64,000 bases of DNA from Gibbula magus (taxonomy: Eukaryota; Mollusca; Gastropoda; Trochida; Trochidae): assembly GCA_936450465.1 (NCBI GenBank), contig OW388305.1:41802687-41866686 (forward strand), read 5' to 3'. Positions 1-12,015 of this stretch are shown piece after piece (the stretch's first letter is position 1; the number at the start of each line of letters is the position of its first letter). A program made the position numbers and the translations under genes. A model generated the notes under the pieces. The model was not told the origin of the DNA and searched no databases. It was given only the letters and a program-made list of their open reading frames with translations.

Positions 1-308
1 AATTGCATTTACCATTTTGACAGCATTCATAATGTAATTGAAATTGTCTAGAGAGAGAAGGATATGACAATGAGATTCATGAAAGAACTTTTGAAAATCA
101 TTGGTTAAGTTTATCATTTACAAAGTTTTGAAATATGGTTACTAAAAAAATATGTTGATGAATGTACATGTAAAACAAACACACATATACTAAATCAAAG
201 CAAAGATGTTTAACTTACTCGCCATAGATATTCTGGAAAACATTTATATCACCATGTGAAAAAATCTAACTTTAAAAAATCACGGATAGGTGGGAAAAAA
301 TTAATTAC

Positions 309-369
309 CTGATTTACAGAATCTCCTACCATTATTTGGACAAAATTAGGGAAATGTTGCTCAGAATCC
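309..369 (-). CDS. possible minus-strand exon, unknown protein
   Basis: On the minus strand a T-rich acceptor (TTTTTTTCAG) is followed by 61 bases, open in one frame, ending at a CAG/GTAATT donor. The reading is DSEQHFPNFVQIMVGDSVNQ. I do not recognise the product. A second acceptor/donor pair lies just downstream on the same strand (14 bases at 219-232), also in frame, but an exon that short is doubtful. Short open stretches are common by chance in AT-rich DNA, so this rests on the splice sites alone. If real, it belongs to a different gene from KCNAB, transcribed toward base 1. Confidence 0.22.
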
Positions 370-947
370 CTGAAAAAATAAAATGTTGCCAATTTTACCT
401 CTCAACTAAAAAAAAATTCCCATGAATTACAAGCTACAAATACAAGTGAAAAATTATGATTTTCTTAATCAATTCATTTAGACCAGAGCAAAGTTGTTTT
501 TTTTCTCTTTTTTTTTGCAGTCTGCCTTCTGGCATTTTGCCAAAAAAATCCATAAATGAAGTAATCAATTAATTTTGCTTGGCCTTATGGACAAATTCTT
601 CTTCACTTCAATTATATAGAAATTAAAAAAAATTCTTTTTGAATATGATCTTTAGCAAATGCATGTCAATTGATGCAGTAACATAATTGTTTGTTTTTGC
701 AATATTGACCAATAAAATAACTCATTTGATTTATAATATGACTCTGATAAACAAGTGTTAGCAGTTATAAGTAGTGTAAGTTGGTAAAGAATGTATTTGT
801 AAATATTCTTCGAAGACTTTTCAGGACTTCAGTCCCAAGTTTAGTGACAGCTGCACATTTATACGCAAGTGTGCTTGTATATCATTGTTCAGTCAATGTA
901 TCTTACTTATACCGACATTACTGTGTGTACAGTAAATAGGTCATTAC

Positions 948-1067
948 CGGACATCTGTGTAGAGCCTCGGATTCTGATGTTGGCTACGTAGGTTGTTTCA
1001 GATCCATTCTGATGGATAGTTACCTTGTCACAATGGTTTCCTGAACAAATTATGACTCCTGACCATT
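948..1067 (-). CDS. possible minus-strand exon, unknown cysteine-containing segment
   Basis: A 120-base minus-strand segment lies between CCCCAG and a GTAATG donor and is open in one frame. It includes WSGVIICSGNHCDKVTIHQ and, further on, ETTYVANIRIRG. Two spaced cysteines and the beta-rich composition would suit an extracellular domain, but I recognise no family. Its composition is less AT-biased than its flanks, which favours coding. Against it, the pyrimidine tract is poor and its end phase does not join directly to the 309-369 segment, so another exon or another donor would be needed. Confidence 0.22.
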
Positions 1068-1349
1068 CTGGGGTTTTTCGATTGAGTTAGCGTTGGCATT
1101 GGTGTCACCGTCCGCTTCAATGTTTCCATTGTTTCTGTGGCAGAATTCTAAAACGACATAATTTATCCTCACCAAATTTAGCATACAGCCTCTCATTATC
1201 CTCCCCAACCCCTTCTTATTTACAAGGGTAATTAAAATTATTTGTTAGAAGATCGTCCTTGGAGTATACTTATTACAAATTCTATTCCCATAAAAAAAAT
1301 AACACTGTAATACGTACTTCATGAAATATTATTGTAAAAATAAAAATCT

Positions 1350-1609
1350 TCAAGAATAAATGGGGGCGGGATAGCACATTGGTTAGTAAGTTCTGTTCTG
1401 TGCAAGAACTGTTCTACACGCAGTAAGGTTTGGGTGCAATGCTGCACTGAATTTCAACAAAGTTCCACCCATGGTTCGCTAGTTCCAGCCGATGCTTGCA
1501 GGTTTCACCACAATACATAGCCACATGGCGTTGCGGGCTTTCTCCCTGCAATAATACTAGCAGCATGATATAAGTGAAATACTCTCACCTCACCTCACCT
1601 CAAGAATAA
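1350..1609 (+). mobile_element. tRNA-headed SINE with CTCACC tail, with target-site duplication
   Basis: The head (GGGGGCGGGATAGCACATTG) is followed by a conserved body (AAGGTTTGGGTGCAATGC, GGTTCGCTAGTTCCAGCCGA, CTTTCTCCCTGCAATAATAC) and a tail of ACCTC repeats. The element is bounded by TCAAGAATAA at 1350-1359 and again at 1600-1609, a clean 10-base target duplication, so this is a retroposed copy. The tRNA-like head is shortened here compared with the copy at 13325. The same body recurs at 4969, 10715, 13325, 20732 and 27520. It resembles the tRNA-derived SINEs common in molluscs, but no named family was assigned. Confidence 0.85.
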
Positions 1610-2173
1610 GTGGCTACCCTAGCTAATAACTTCTCTCAAACTTCATTTATAATGTTTCAAACATGAAAAACCAAGAGCACATCAGAAAATGGGAACAGTT
1701 CCTTCAATATGTTCTTATTGTTTTCTAAGTTTAAAACATAATAATATAAATCAAAGTTTTGAAAATGACAGGTCGAAAGCATGCACATTTCCAACATTAC
1801 AAGACCATTTCTCAAACGATACGAAACATGAAAAGAATATTTTTTGCCTTTGAAGCTTATACGTTATTTGTCAAGTTAATGAAAATGAAAAGTTTTAAGA
1901 CATAAAAGGTCAAAAGCCAAAGCCTAACTCATATTGAATAACGTATGGGTTATAACTTTAAGAACCTGAGAAGAATTCCTTTCGTTTTATGTAAATAAGT
2001 TAATTCAACCTGAAGCTCGAACACCAAAGTCAATGACTTCACAAGACCAACAAGTCATTTTTACGAGAAACCAGTCAGAAATCTAATTATGAAAATCCAG
2101 AGAAAAATCAATGATTCCATTTGGAAATATGACCGTGCTACAGATTGAATGAAAAGTTAGTTCAGAAGATTAC
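1610..2173. other. AT-rich non-coding stretch
   Basis: No gene, repeat or splice-bounded open frame that I trust. A minus-strand segment at about 2009-2085 stays open for some 25 codons between an AG and a weak GTTGAA donor, but this was not accepted. Confidence 0.4.
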
Positions 2174-2252
2174 CTCCAGGCTATAGGGATTTGTCTTGTC
2201 AATATTAGAACAGAGGAGATAGACTTTGTTGCAAGTTGTTAAAAATTTCAGT
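2174..2252 (-). CDS. possible minus-strand exon, unknown protein
   Basis: A long T/C-rich tract ends in CCAACAG. It is followed on the minus strand by 79 bases: one base, then 26 open codons beginning LKFLTTCNKVYLLCSNIDK and ending SLE. The donor is GAG/GTAATC. This has the best acceptor tract of the three minus-strand candidates in the first 2.3 kb. No domain is recognisable. With the segments at 948 and 309 it could be part of one minus-strand gene whose 5' part lies to the right, but the phases do not join directly and repeat-derived sequence cannot be excluded. Confidence 0.25.
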
Positions 2253-4968
2253 CTGTTGGATGGTATCGAAGAATAAAAGTTGAAAAAAAAACACATCTGC
2301 CAGGAACATCTTATATCGCTTATTTTCTTACCAAAGGGTCTGATGATGACCTGTCTACTCACGTTTTCTGACACAAGCTCAATTAGCCAATCACAAGTCC
2401 TCCTTCAAAAGCTGTAGGTGAGAGAAGCAGTAACTTAAGGCAGCTAAACTTAAGTCTGTTTCTGTAACATTAGGAATTTGTTAACAAAAGATTCCAAATT
2501 GCTTTCAAAATGGTAATCTTTTAAACATCTATGATGTGAATGGCCCGCTGTAATGACTGGGTTTTGTCTGCACTAAACTGGTAAGAAGATAACTTAAGGG
2601 GAAAGTTAAAAATTTCCGCTTAGAATTTAATATTCATATAAGCCTGAGATAAAGAGAATTATGTTCGACAATGAACGTAAATGTGTTATTTCACAAGTTT
2701 AAGTTTAGAGGATTTTAGGAAATCCTTGAAAGTATAGTTAACGTTGTATTTATCAAGCACAAGCTGGCTAGATCTAAAGGAGATTTTGTAATTAATCAGT
2801 TTAAACCCTGAGAAGTGTTGGAGACTCTTATGCTTTAATGAAAGTGAAACTTTATCGACTACTTTGTCTAATCACCTTTATTTACAGAACTTGAAACTGT
2901 ATTTAATAATTAATTGATTGATTTTGAATGTCATTGAAGGCAGATATGCATTGATACAACAGTAGTCCCCATTGGTGTGAATATTTGAAGTTTGAATCCA
3001 GACCATGGATGTTGATACAAATTTACAAGAAAGAAAAAGCATCACTGCATTTGTAGAATGGGTGCAAATCCAATGTTTCTATGATTTGCTGTACAAAGAA
3101 AAAAGTGAATTGAAAAACTTGATTCCAGAACTTAGTCTCATGTTTGAGGATAATAAATAATGAGTGTGGCATAATGATATTCTGCTGAGCAAGGAATGTT
3201 TGATTATCTCATAAATCCCATTTCCAAGACTAAACGTCAATCTGTAAGAATACTGATCAGCATGGTTACACATTCCATTGATAACTGCTCTAGACCTAGA
3301 ATTTTTGTTCTGATAACACACTCTTAAAATTGTACTGACCATTATTGAAATATTGAGAGGGATAATTGCTTCTTAGCTTAAATTCATATGTAATGAGTTT
3401 GGAGGTAGACTACATCCTTGGCGAACTCCAGCATGGTTTAGAATTTCATTGATAAGCAGCTAACCCAGTAAACAAGAGTTAACACATGAACAGTAAATTG
3501 TTCCCCTGTATAGCAACTAATTACCACCTCACCTGTTGCTTCGTTATCTCAGGTAAATAACGAGTTTGAAGATTTGATTGCTTCCTTTAGCATAAAAGAA
3601 AAGAAATTTTTTTATAAGAAACAGATGAGTTATTTAAGTTAACAAATGTCAGAATATCATTTTAACAATTATTATGAACAAAGGAATAATAATTAAGGTA
3701 AAAAGTTTATGAATTTCATTTCTCATCTGTACATAAAATTTATAAGAAAACAATTACCTTATTATAGATGAATGAGCTAGAGAAAGGTACTAAGTATGAA
3801 GATAAGCATTATTTCCCAACAAAGGTCACTCAAGTCATTCCCACATAACCTCTGGGAAAGGTTGTAGACATAAGGAATCCTGATTGGAATCAAAGTTGGT
3901 TGTGCAGTCAGCAATATTGTTTTAACTGAGCGTTTATTTAGTCCTGTAACCATGGAGAAGCCTGGAGTGCCTTCACCTGTGTAGTGAAACATATTTCTTT
4001 CCTAGCTCCAGACAGCGAGTAACCGCTCTGTGACGTTACTAATATACTCGCTGCCATCAGTAGGTGTTTGGGTGAGAAAGCTCCAATACAGCACGTGCAA
4101 CCAGTGATTGCTGTCACGTTCCAAAATACAAACTTCTAACTCTTAGGATTCGCAAAATAACTCCGTACAGCGACACAAGAAAAGAGGCCTTCAAGCGAAT
4201 ATTGTTGTGATTGTATTACGTTGTCCATTGCGTTATTGAAACAAATACATTTTTCATCCAATTGCAGAGATTGTTAAATATGATATATTTAACCAAAAAC
4301 AGCGCCAATACTTATATTCCTACGCCTAACTCATAAAAACACGTGCACTCTCGAACCGATTGCTTGGTATGTTGACTAAGCTTTTGGTTCTTGGCTATCC
4401 ATGACGTCATATTCAATTGTTGTCAACTGTCAAGACGGCAGGGCCACTACCGTAGAGCTACTCGGAGGGAGAGCACTGACTTGGAGGTTGATTTCTTCCA
4501 AGACAGAAGTAGGTTGGAGATGTAAGACAATTTATGATTGCATAGACATTAGGAAGACTTGGGATTTGTTAAAAACAAGAGTAATGGCCACTTTTAACAG
4601 AGCTTACGTGGGAAGAAATGACTTGAGTAATCTCTGTGGGTAGAGAATAGAAGAATAAAACAGAAAATAAAGTCACAACATTGGAAACTTTGTACATCCT
4701 GTCTGTGCGAAGGAAAGAAAGTAATTATTTATAATAATTGAATAAGTCATAAAATAAAACAATAAAACGCTGGAAGATTTTATTACCTGCATGAGCAGGT
4801 AAAGTAAGTCCATACTACCTGTGTGAGCTGTGTTTAATTACATAGTGTGCAGATTTTATTAACAGTCAATGGAAGTTAAATGAGTGTGAATTGAATTAGA
4901 AGGTCTTGTGGTTCAGGTTAGTTGGGTTAAATGAAGATGAATGGAATTATGAAAGTGGTTTAGTTTAA
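2253..4968. other. non-coding stretch with weak open frames
   Basis: No recognisable gene. Minus-strand open frames at 3079-3342 and 3777-3992 and a plus-strand frame at 4401-4643 resemble no known protein. The minus strand around 3815-3855 resembles the plus strand around 4592-4640 (shared GGAATGACTTGAGT / GAAATGACTTGAGTAATC words), so these two frames probably come from one diverged repeat present in inverted orientation. Confidence 0.4.
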
Positions 4969-5262
4969 CTGAGGAGGGCAGGATAGTGCAGTGGTTAAGG
5001 TGTTCAGCTTTGGATCAAGGGGTCCAGCGTTCGAATCCTGCCACGGCCACGACAACATTGTCTTTTTGGGTGCAATACTACATTGAATTTCAGCGCAGTA
5101 CCACTCAGGGTTCGCTAGTTACAGTCGATGCAAAGCCACCATGGTAACCGACTTTCTCCCTGCCATAATACTAACAGCAGTGATATAATTGAAATAATTT
5201 TTAAAATGACCCTAAACCCCAAATCACCTCACCTCACCTCACCTCACCTCACCTTAGTTTAA
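4960..5262 (+). mobile_element. tRNA-headed SINE, near full length, with target-site duplication
   Basis: The element opens with GAGGAGGGCAGGATAGTGCA and keeps a good tRNA-like head, including a B-box-like GTTCGAATCC. The conserved SINE body follows, and the element ends in six or more CACCT repeats. TTAGTTTAA occurs at 4960-4968 and at 5254-5262, which I read as the target-site duplication. The body diverges from the 1350 copy, so the two inserted independently. Confidence 0.85.
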
Positions 5263-5792
5263 TTTAGCTGCTTTACATTACGGTGAATGGAATCACAAAG
5301 ATGGTATGCAATGATTATCAACGGAATCACAAAGGTGGTGTAGTAACCCATCCAGTGTTAACTCCTCCCACTATTGCTGAACTTCAGCTGAACTGTGCAC
5401 ATGACAAGTGCATCACTTGGTCGAGAGTAAAACTTCCTAGCCACCAGATGGCAATGCTCCAACTGTTAACACTGAACACATCAAAGAGTCTCTGATGGAC
5501 GATTCATATGTAGCTTGTAAAGCATGAAATGTTTCATGACCTCTGCTAGAGATACAGATGGAACGTATGAGAGTTGTGAGACATAGATGAAAGATGTTTG
5601 TTTCTCAAAGGCTGAGCAATATTCTTCAATTGGAGCTTCCTTCCTTATTTTGTCAAATTTTTAAATTTCTAAAATGTCCTTATTCTAATCAAAGCTTATT
5701 TTGTTAGGTATAAGTAGAACCTGTTTCATGTAAACAATTACTAACTAAATGTCAAAGATGTAAATGAGATTATTAAAATTACTTACGAACCA

Positions 5793-6515
5793 ATTCATCA
5801 ATTGTATAAGTGTTTATTGCCAGTCTATATATACAAGATCTACATGCGACAAAGATAATTTTTTATATTAATCCTGGCATTATTGAGAATATTTTTGATT
5901 TCATAAGAACCAACTCTATCAATTGTATAAGTGTTAATAGCCAGGCTATTGGTCTTACACTCAGACTATGAAAAAAGTATTTATTCTGAAAATATCACCA
6001 TTTTTTAAATATTGAAAAGGAGACTGTAAGAAATAAAAAAAGGCTCCTTTTCAACTTTTTTTTTTTTTACAGTCTAAGTGTTGGACTACCAGGCTATATA
6101 CAAGCTCTATATGCCCAACATGTGACAAGGTTGTGTGTTTGGTCTTATCTTATCCCAGTGTAAATGAGAATAAAAAAACGAGAAAGAATTTCTTTATTGT
6201 GTAGATACACAACATTTTAGAGTGTGTTTTATGTGTTCCACTTCTAAATGTCCAGGATGTAAATGAGAATGTGTTTATATCCAATACCATCAATTGTATA
6301 AGTGTTTATAGCCAGTCTGTATACAGTTCAATATCGCCAACATGTGACATGTGGTATATTTATCCCAGTGTAAATGAGATTTCATTAGAACCAATTATAT
6401 CAATTGTATTAGTGTTTATAGCCAGTCAAAGATGTAAATGAGAATAGTTTTTATTTCTTTAGAACCGATCTATTCAAGTGTTTATAGCCAGTCTATATAC
6501 GAGTTCTATAAGCCC
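5793..6515 (+). repeat. dispersed short repeat (about 35 bp, five copies)
   Basis: The words TCAATTGTATAAGTGTTTAT and AGCCAGTCTATATA recur near 5800, 5917, 6291, 6400 and 6470, at irregular distances, with unrelated or decayed sequence between. Three copies are preceded by an AACCAA-type word. It looks like a decayed long-period tandem repeat. No coding potential. Confidence 0.6.
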
Positions 6516-6907
6516 AGCGTGTAACTGTGATGTGTGTATGTGTTGTATTTACCCCAGTAATGGTTAACAGCTTCACATTCTTGTACTGATAGATCAAACA
6601 TGTGTCTGGCACATTGATACACACTTGATGCATTGCTCAGCCGAGGCTTAACACTTTATTATAGGAATATTTATACGCTGGTTCTGTGAACTGCAAAATA
6701 GCAAAACTGTTGATGGTTAAATAACTACATTGTAATGGGTCGTTCAACCTTTTTCGAAACTATACATTTTCACCAAGTGATGTATGCTGCTATTGTAGTC
6801 ATCTTAGGCTGATTCAGGAATTTTCAAAAGGGGTGCACATATTGAAAAATAGGGTGGTTGGGCGTTAACCCCAAAAATATACATGCAAAATTTTACAGAG
6901 GAAGTTG

Positions 6908-6960
6908 GATTCGATTCCCCTGAATTCCCCTGAATTCCCCTGAATTCCCCTGAATTCCCT
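6908..6960 (+). repeat. 10-bp tandem repeat GAATTCCCCT
   Basis: About five units of GAATTCCCCT in a row; the first and last are imperfect. Confidence 0.85.
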
Positions 6961-7282
6961 CTCTGGAACTGCTGTTGTTCTTAATGGACATTTATGAAAA
7001 TCAGTTGTAATTAAGGATTGCTTCATTATCTAAAATTTTATATTTTTTTATTCAAAGACATTGTGTGGAAGTGTTTTTACATTGGGTTTCCTTAAACAAG
7101 ATTTGGAGAGAGATAACATGTTCGGCTATTGGTCAGTGTAATAAACTGCCTCCCATGTATAGATTTGTGTTTGGTGTTGTAATTTGGTAGAGAAGCAAAC
7201 CCTCTGATCTTTTTCTGCATATTAACCAGGATCAAAAGCTATATGAGCTCCAATTCTCAGCCTTCAAATTTCTGTGTACTGT

Positions 7283-8283
7283 AGCAAACCAGCTGGTAAC
7301 AGTCGTTTGTAATGTATACTAACATTGATGTTTGCCATTCACATCCATCATCGCTCTCCACTTATTGGAGTCTTAGTTCCTGGGGTTGTCAATAAATGGA
7401 ATCACCCCATGATCCTTGAATATATTTGGGACGAGTTAAAGAGAATATCTTCATGATTTAAGAATATGTTTGGGACGAATGAAAGAGAATATCTTCATGA
7501 TTTGATAATATATTTGGGACAAGTTAAAGATAATATCTTCATGATATAAGAATATATTTGGGACAAGTGAAAGAGAATGTCTTCAAGATTTAAGAATATA
7601 TTTTGGACGAGGTGAAGAGAATATCTTCATGATTTGAGAATATAATTGAGATGATTTAAAGAGAATATCTTCATGATTTGAGAATATATTTGGGACAAGT
7701 TAAAGATAATATCTTCCATGTTTTAAGAATATATTTGGGACTAGTGAAAGAGAATATCTTCATGATTTGAGAATATATTTGGAACAAGTTAAAGATAATT
7801 TCTTCATGTTTTAAGAATATGTTTGGGACTAGTGAAAGAGAATATCTTCATGATTTGAGAATATATTTGGGACAAGTTAAAAAGAATATCTTCATGTTTT
7901 AAGAATATATTTGGGACTAGTGAAAGAGAATATCTTCTTGATTTGAGAATATATTTGGGACAAGTTAAAGAGAATATCTTCATGATTTAAGAATATAATT
8001 GAGACAAGTTAAAGATAATATCTTCATGATTTGATCATATATTTGGGATGAGTGAAAGAGAATATCTTCATGATTTAAGAATATAATTGAGACGATTTAA
8101 AGAGAATATCTTCATGATTTAAGGAGAATATCTACAGCAAACCAGCTGGTAACAGTCGCTTGTAATGTATACTAACATTGATGTTTACCATTAACATCCA
8201 TCATCGCTCTCAACTTATTGGAGGTTAGTTCCTGGGGTTGTCAATAGATAGAATCACCCCATGATCTGTGAATATATTGGGGA
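7283..8283 (+). repeat. 148-bp leader duplicated around a minisatellite block
   Basis: A unique leader beginning AGCAAACCAGCTGGTAACAG occurs at 7283-7430 and again at 8136-8283, with only scattered differences. Both copies end in CACCCCATGATC and run into the same 44-bp minisatellite. The leader and array were therefore duplicated as one larger unit. Confidence 0.8.
7431..8130 (+). repeat. 44-bp minisatellite, first block
   Basis: About 15 imperfect units of a 44-bp repeat whose core words are GAATATATTTGGGACGAGT and GAGAATATCTTCATGATTT. Units vary in small indels and in GACGAG/GACAAG/GACTAG. No long open frame. Confidence 0.9.
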
Positions 8284-8755
8284 CGAGTTACAATCAATAA
8301 ATAATTTGGGGTGAGGAAAAATGAACATTTTAATGATTTAAGAATATATTTTGGATGAGTTAACAAGAATATCTTCATGATTTAAGAATATATTTGGGAT
8401 GAGTTAAAGAAAATATCTCCATGATTTAAGCATATATTTGGGACGTCAAACAGAATATCTTCATGATTTAAGTATATATTTGGGACGTGAAAGAGAATAT
8501 CTTCATGATTTAAGAATATATTTGGGACGAGTGAATGAGAATATCTTCATGATTTAAGAATATATTTGGGACGAGTGAAAGAGAATATCTTCATGATTTA
8601 AGAATATATTTGGGACGTCAAAGAGAATGTCTTCATGATTTAAGTATATATTTGGGACGTCAAAGAGAATATATTCATGATTCAAGAATGTATCTGGGAA
8701 GAGTTAAAGCGAATATCTACATGATTTAAGAATATATTTGGGATGAGTTAAAGAG
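8284..8755 (+). repeat. 44-bp minisatellite, second block
   Basis: About ten units of the same 44-bp repeat as 7431-8130, preceded by the second leader copy. Several units lack a few bases (GGGACGTCAAAGAG in place of GGGACGAGTGAAAGAG), a variant absent from the first block, so the two arrays have evolved separately since duplication. Confidence 0.9.
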
Positions 8756-9420
8756 AATAAATAACAAACCCTTGATCCAAGAAATATTTTGAAACATTGT
8801 CTGATCTGTTGAGGATAATTTATTGATATTGCATTAAAAAAGCCAAAAGAACCTTTTGTATGAACAATGTATGCATTAATATGCTGCATAATTTTTTTTA
8901 TTATAAATGACAAATTTTAACATATAAAAATGGAAAAAACATGCTACAGCGTCTTTAAGCAAAACTACCTACATTTTTTGGTAAAACTTGGCCAAGCATG
9001 GGGTGTTGCTTTTTTGGCCCCAAAGTCTCTGCTCATATTGTGTAGTAATTTTTTATGCCGGGACACAGTCTGCGAGAATGTTATATGGTAATTGTTACAA
9101 CAGTTTTCATGCAAGAACACAGTCTGTGAGAGAACTTTATTGGCGTGGGAAGGGAACAGATGGCCATATTTACTATAAAAATTACTCAGTTTGTTGCTTG
9201 CCCTTAGATATCAGCAAATATCAGTTGATATAGACGTCGATACCGGGAACCATCAAATGGTATCACCAAGGAGAATAAGCCTCTTTATCAGGCAGTAATA
9301 ACATGCTGGTATTTTAGTGGAAATGTCAAAGACTGGTTAATATGTCTGAAGCCTTTATTGGTCAGAGTTTAAGGGCACTGCATGGGTGCATTAGACCTGT
9401 AGTTGACGTTTTATTCAAAC

Positions 9421-10283
9421 ATCAAATATTCACTTCATTCACTTCATTTACTATGATCAAATATTCACTACAGTCATTAAATTCACTACATTCACTACAT
9501 TCACTACATTCACTCCATTCACTCCATTCACTCCATTCACTACATTCACTACATTCACTCCATTCACTCCATTCACTACATTCACTACATTCACTCCATT
9601 CACTCCATTCACTACATTCACTACATTCACTACATTCACTACATTCACTACATTCACTCCATTCACTCCATTCACTCCATTCACTACATTCACTACATTC
9701 ACTACATTCACTCCATTCACTCCATTCACTACATTCACTCCATTCACTCCATTCACTCCATTCACTACATTCACTACATTCACTCCATTCACTCCATTCA
9801 CTCCATTCACTACATTCACTCCATTCACTCCATTCACTCCATTCACTCCATTCACTACATTCACTCCATTCACTAGATTCGTTATATTCTCAACAATCAC
9901 TACATGCATTCACTACAATCATTACATGCATTCACTACATTCACTACATGCATTCACTACATTCACTACATGCATTCACTACATGCATTCACTACATGCA
10001 TTCACTACATTCACTAGATTCATCATGTTCACTACATTCACTAGATCATTATATTCACTCTATTCAGTATATTCACTAGATTCATTATATTCTCTACAAT
10101 CACTACATGCATTCACTAAATTCAGTACATTCACTATACATTCACTACATTCACTAGATTCAGTACATTCACTATACATTCACTACATTCACTACATTCA
10201 CTACATTCACTACATTCACTAGATTCACTAGATTCACTAGATTCACTACATTCACTAGATTCACTACATTCACTACATCCACT
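9421..10283 (+). repeat. 9-bp tandem array ATTCACTAC / ATTCACTCC
   Basis: Roughly 90 units of a 9-bp repeat alternate between ATTCACTAC and ATTCACTCC, with occasional ATTCACTAG and a CATGC interruption in the right third. Because 9 is a multiple of 3 and the unit has no stop in several frames, it creates open frames on both strands (Ser-Leu-His on +, Val-Asn-Gly/Val on -). These are translations of the repeat and not genes. Confidence 0.95.
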
Positions 10284-10714
10284 ACATTTACAGCATGCAT
10301 CTAAATTCCGTCCATTCCCTCTGTCTCTACCAACATCCTCCCAATACTCCATCACTGCAGACATTTGCATCCCAGTCTGTAATACCTTCCACATAGATGT
10401 CAGCTTGTTGTGCATGCTACACCTCCACAGAGAATTTCAGGAATGTCTTTTAAGTCTACTTACTGCATCTAAACTCTAACGGAGGTGCACATTTTTCTGT
10501 GTTTATCATCTCTTGTTTTCACAATTTCCTTCAAACCCATGATAAATTATTATTTTTGAGATTTCATTATGTCACCATTGCATGGACTTTACCTTTTACT
10601 TATGAGGGGAGAATTTTAAAAATGATTTTTATTCAATCTGAATTTAGTAATTAAATTCAATATTATAAAAGTCAATCCAACAATGGTAACAGGTCTGTTT
10701 TTCTGTCCACCTGA

Positions 10715-10961
10715 TAGTACATTAGTTAGTATAGTTTGAATCAAGAGGTTTGGGGTTCGACAACTTTGTTACTCTAGAGAACTGTTCTACATCCAGTAAG
10801 GTTTGTGTGCGATGCTACACTGATTTTCAACACAGTACCTATGGTTTGAAGTTCCAGCCAACGCTCACAGGTTTCACCTCGATACATAGCCACACTGTGT
10901 TACAGACTTTCTTCATGCGATAATACCAGCAGCCTTGAAATATGGTTTCAAACCAAAAATT
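10715..10961 (+). mobile_element. 5'-truncated SINE copy feeding a CTCACC array
   Basis: The SINE body is recognisable from GGTTTGGGGTTCGACAAC through AGTAAGGTTTGTGTGCGATG to the TAATACCAGCAG word that precedes the tail in other copies. The normal tail follows at once but is expanded into a kilobase array. Confidence 0.75.
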
Positions 10962-12015
10962 ACCTCACCTCACCAATCTCACCTCGCCTCTCCTCACCTC
11001 ACCTCTCTCTTCTCCTCACCTCTCTCTTCCCCTCTCCTCTCCTCGCCTCACCTCACCGATCTCACCTCACCTCACCTCTCCTCTCCTCTCCTCTCCTCTC
11101 CTCACCTCTCCTCTCCTCTCCTCTCCTCTCCTCTCCTCTCCTCTCCTCTCCTCTCCTCTCCTCGCCTCACCTCACCGATCTCACCTCACCTCTCCTCACC
11201 TCTCCTCTCCTCTCCTCTCCTCTCCTCTCCTCTCCTCTCCTCTCCTCTCCTCTCCTCTCCTCGCCTCACCTCAACGATCTCACCTCACCTCACCTCACCT
11301 CACCTCACCTCACCTCACCTCTCCTCTCCTCTCCTCTCCTCTCCTCTCCTCTCCTCTCCTCTCCTCTCCTCTCCTCACCTCACCTCACCTCTCCTCTCCT
11401 CTCCTCTCCTCACCTCTCCTCTCCTCTCCTCTCCTCTCCTCTCCTCGCCTCACCTCACCTCACCGATCTCACCTCAGCTCACCTCACCTCTCCTCTCCTC
11501 TCCTCTCCTCTTCTCTCCTCTCCTCTCCTCTCCTCTCCTCGCCTCACCTCTCCTCTCCTCACCTCACCTCACCAATCTCACCTCACCTCACCTCTCCTCA
11601 CCTCTCCTCTCCTCTCCTCTCCTCTCCTCTCCTCTCCTCTCCTCTCCTCGCCTCGCCTCACCTCACCTCACCTCTCCTCTCCTCTCCTCTCCTCGCCTCA
11701 CCTCACCGATCTCACCTCACCTCTCCTCTCCTCTCCTCTCCTCTCCTCACCTCTCCTCTCCTCTCCTCTCCTCTCCTCACCTCTCCTCTCCTCTCCTCGC
11801 CTCATCTCACCTCACCTCACCTCTCCTCTCCTCTCCTCTCCTCTCCTCTCCTCTCCTCTCCTCTTCTCTCCTCTCTTCTCCTCACCTCTCCTCACCACAC
11901 CCCACCTCAACCCACCTCACCCCACCTAACCCCACCTCACCCCACCTCACCCCACCTCACCCCACCTCACCCCACCTCACCTCACCCCCATCCCATCCCA
12001 CCCCACCCAAACCTC
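10962..12015 (+). repeat. kilobase microsatellite of CTCACC / CTCCT units
   Basis: An uninterrupted pyrimidine-biased array of CTCACCT and CTCCT units, with recurring (CTCACC)(GATCT) interruptions, grading into CCCCACCT at the right end. It starts exactly where the short CTCACC tail of the SINE at 10715 would begin. Two overlapping open frames of 368 and 404 codons (Ser/Pro/Leu only) come from the repeat and are not coding. Confidence 0.95.

Noticed and set aside
4048..4072. Possible N-terminal KCNAB exon end (SRCLG before GTGAGA)
   Set aside because: Only the last three residues resemble the family's SCLGLG; upstream codons do not match YRNLGKSGLRV.
7283..8755. CRISPR-like array
   Set aside because: The 44-bp units are head-to-tail with no unique spacers, in an animal genome; it is a minisatellite.
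9342..10222. Long Ser/Leu/His and Cys/Ser/Glu frames as repeat proteins
   Set aside because: They are direct translations of the 9-bp array on either strand, with no splice sites, domain or composition change at the frame limits.
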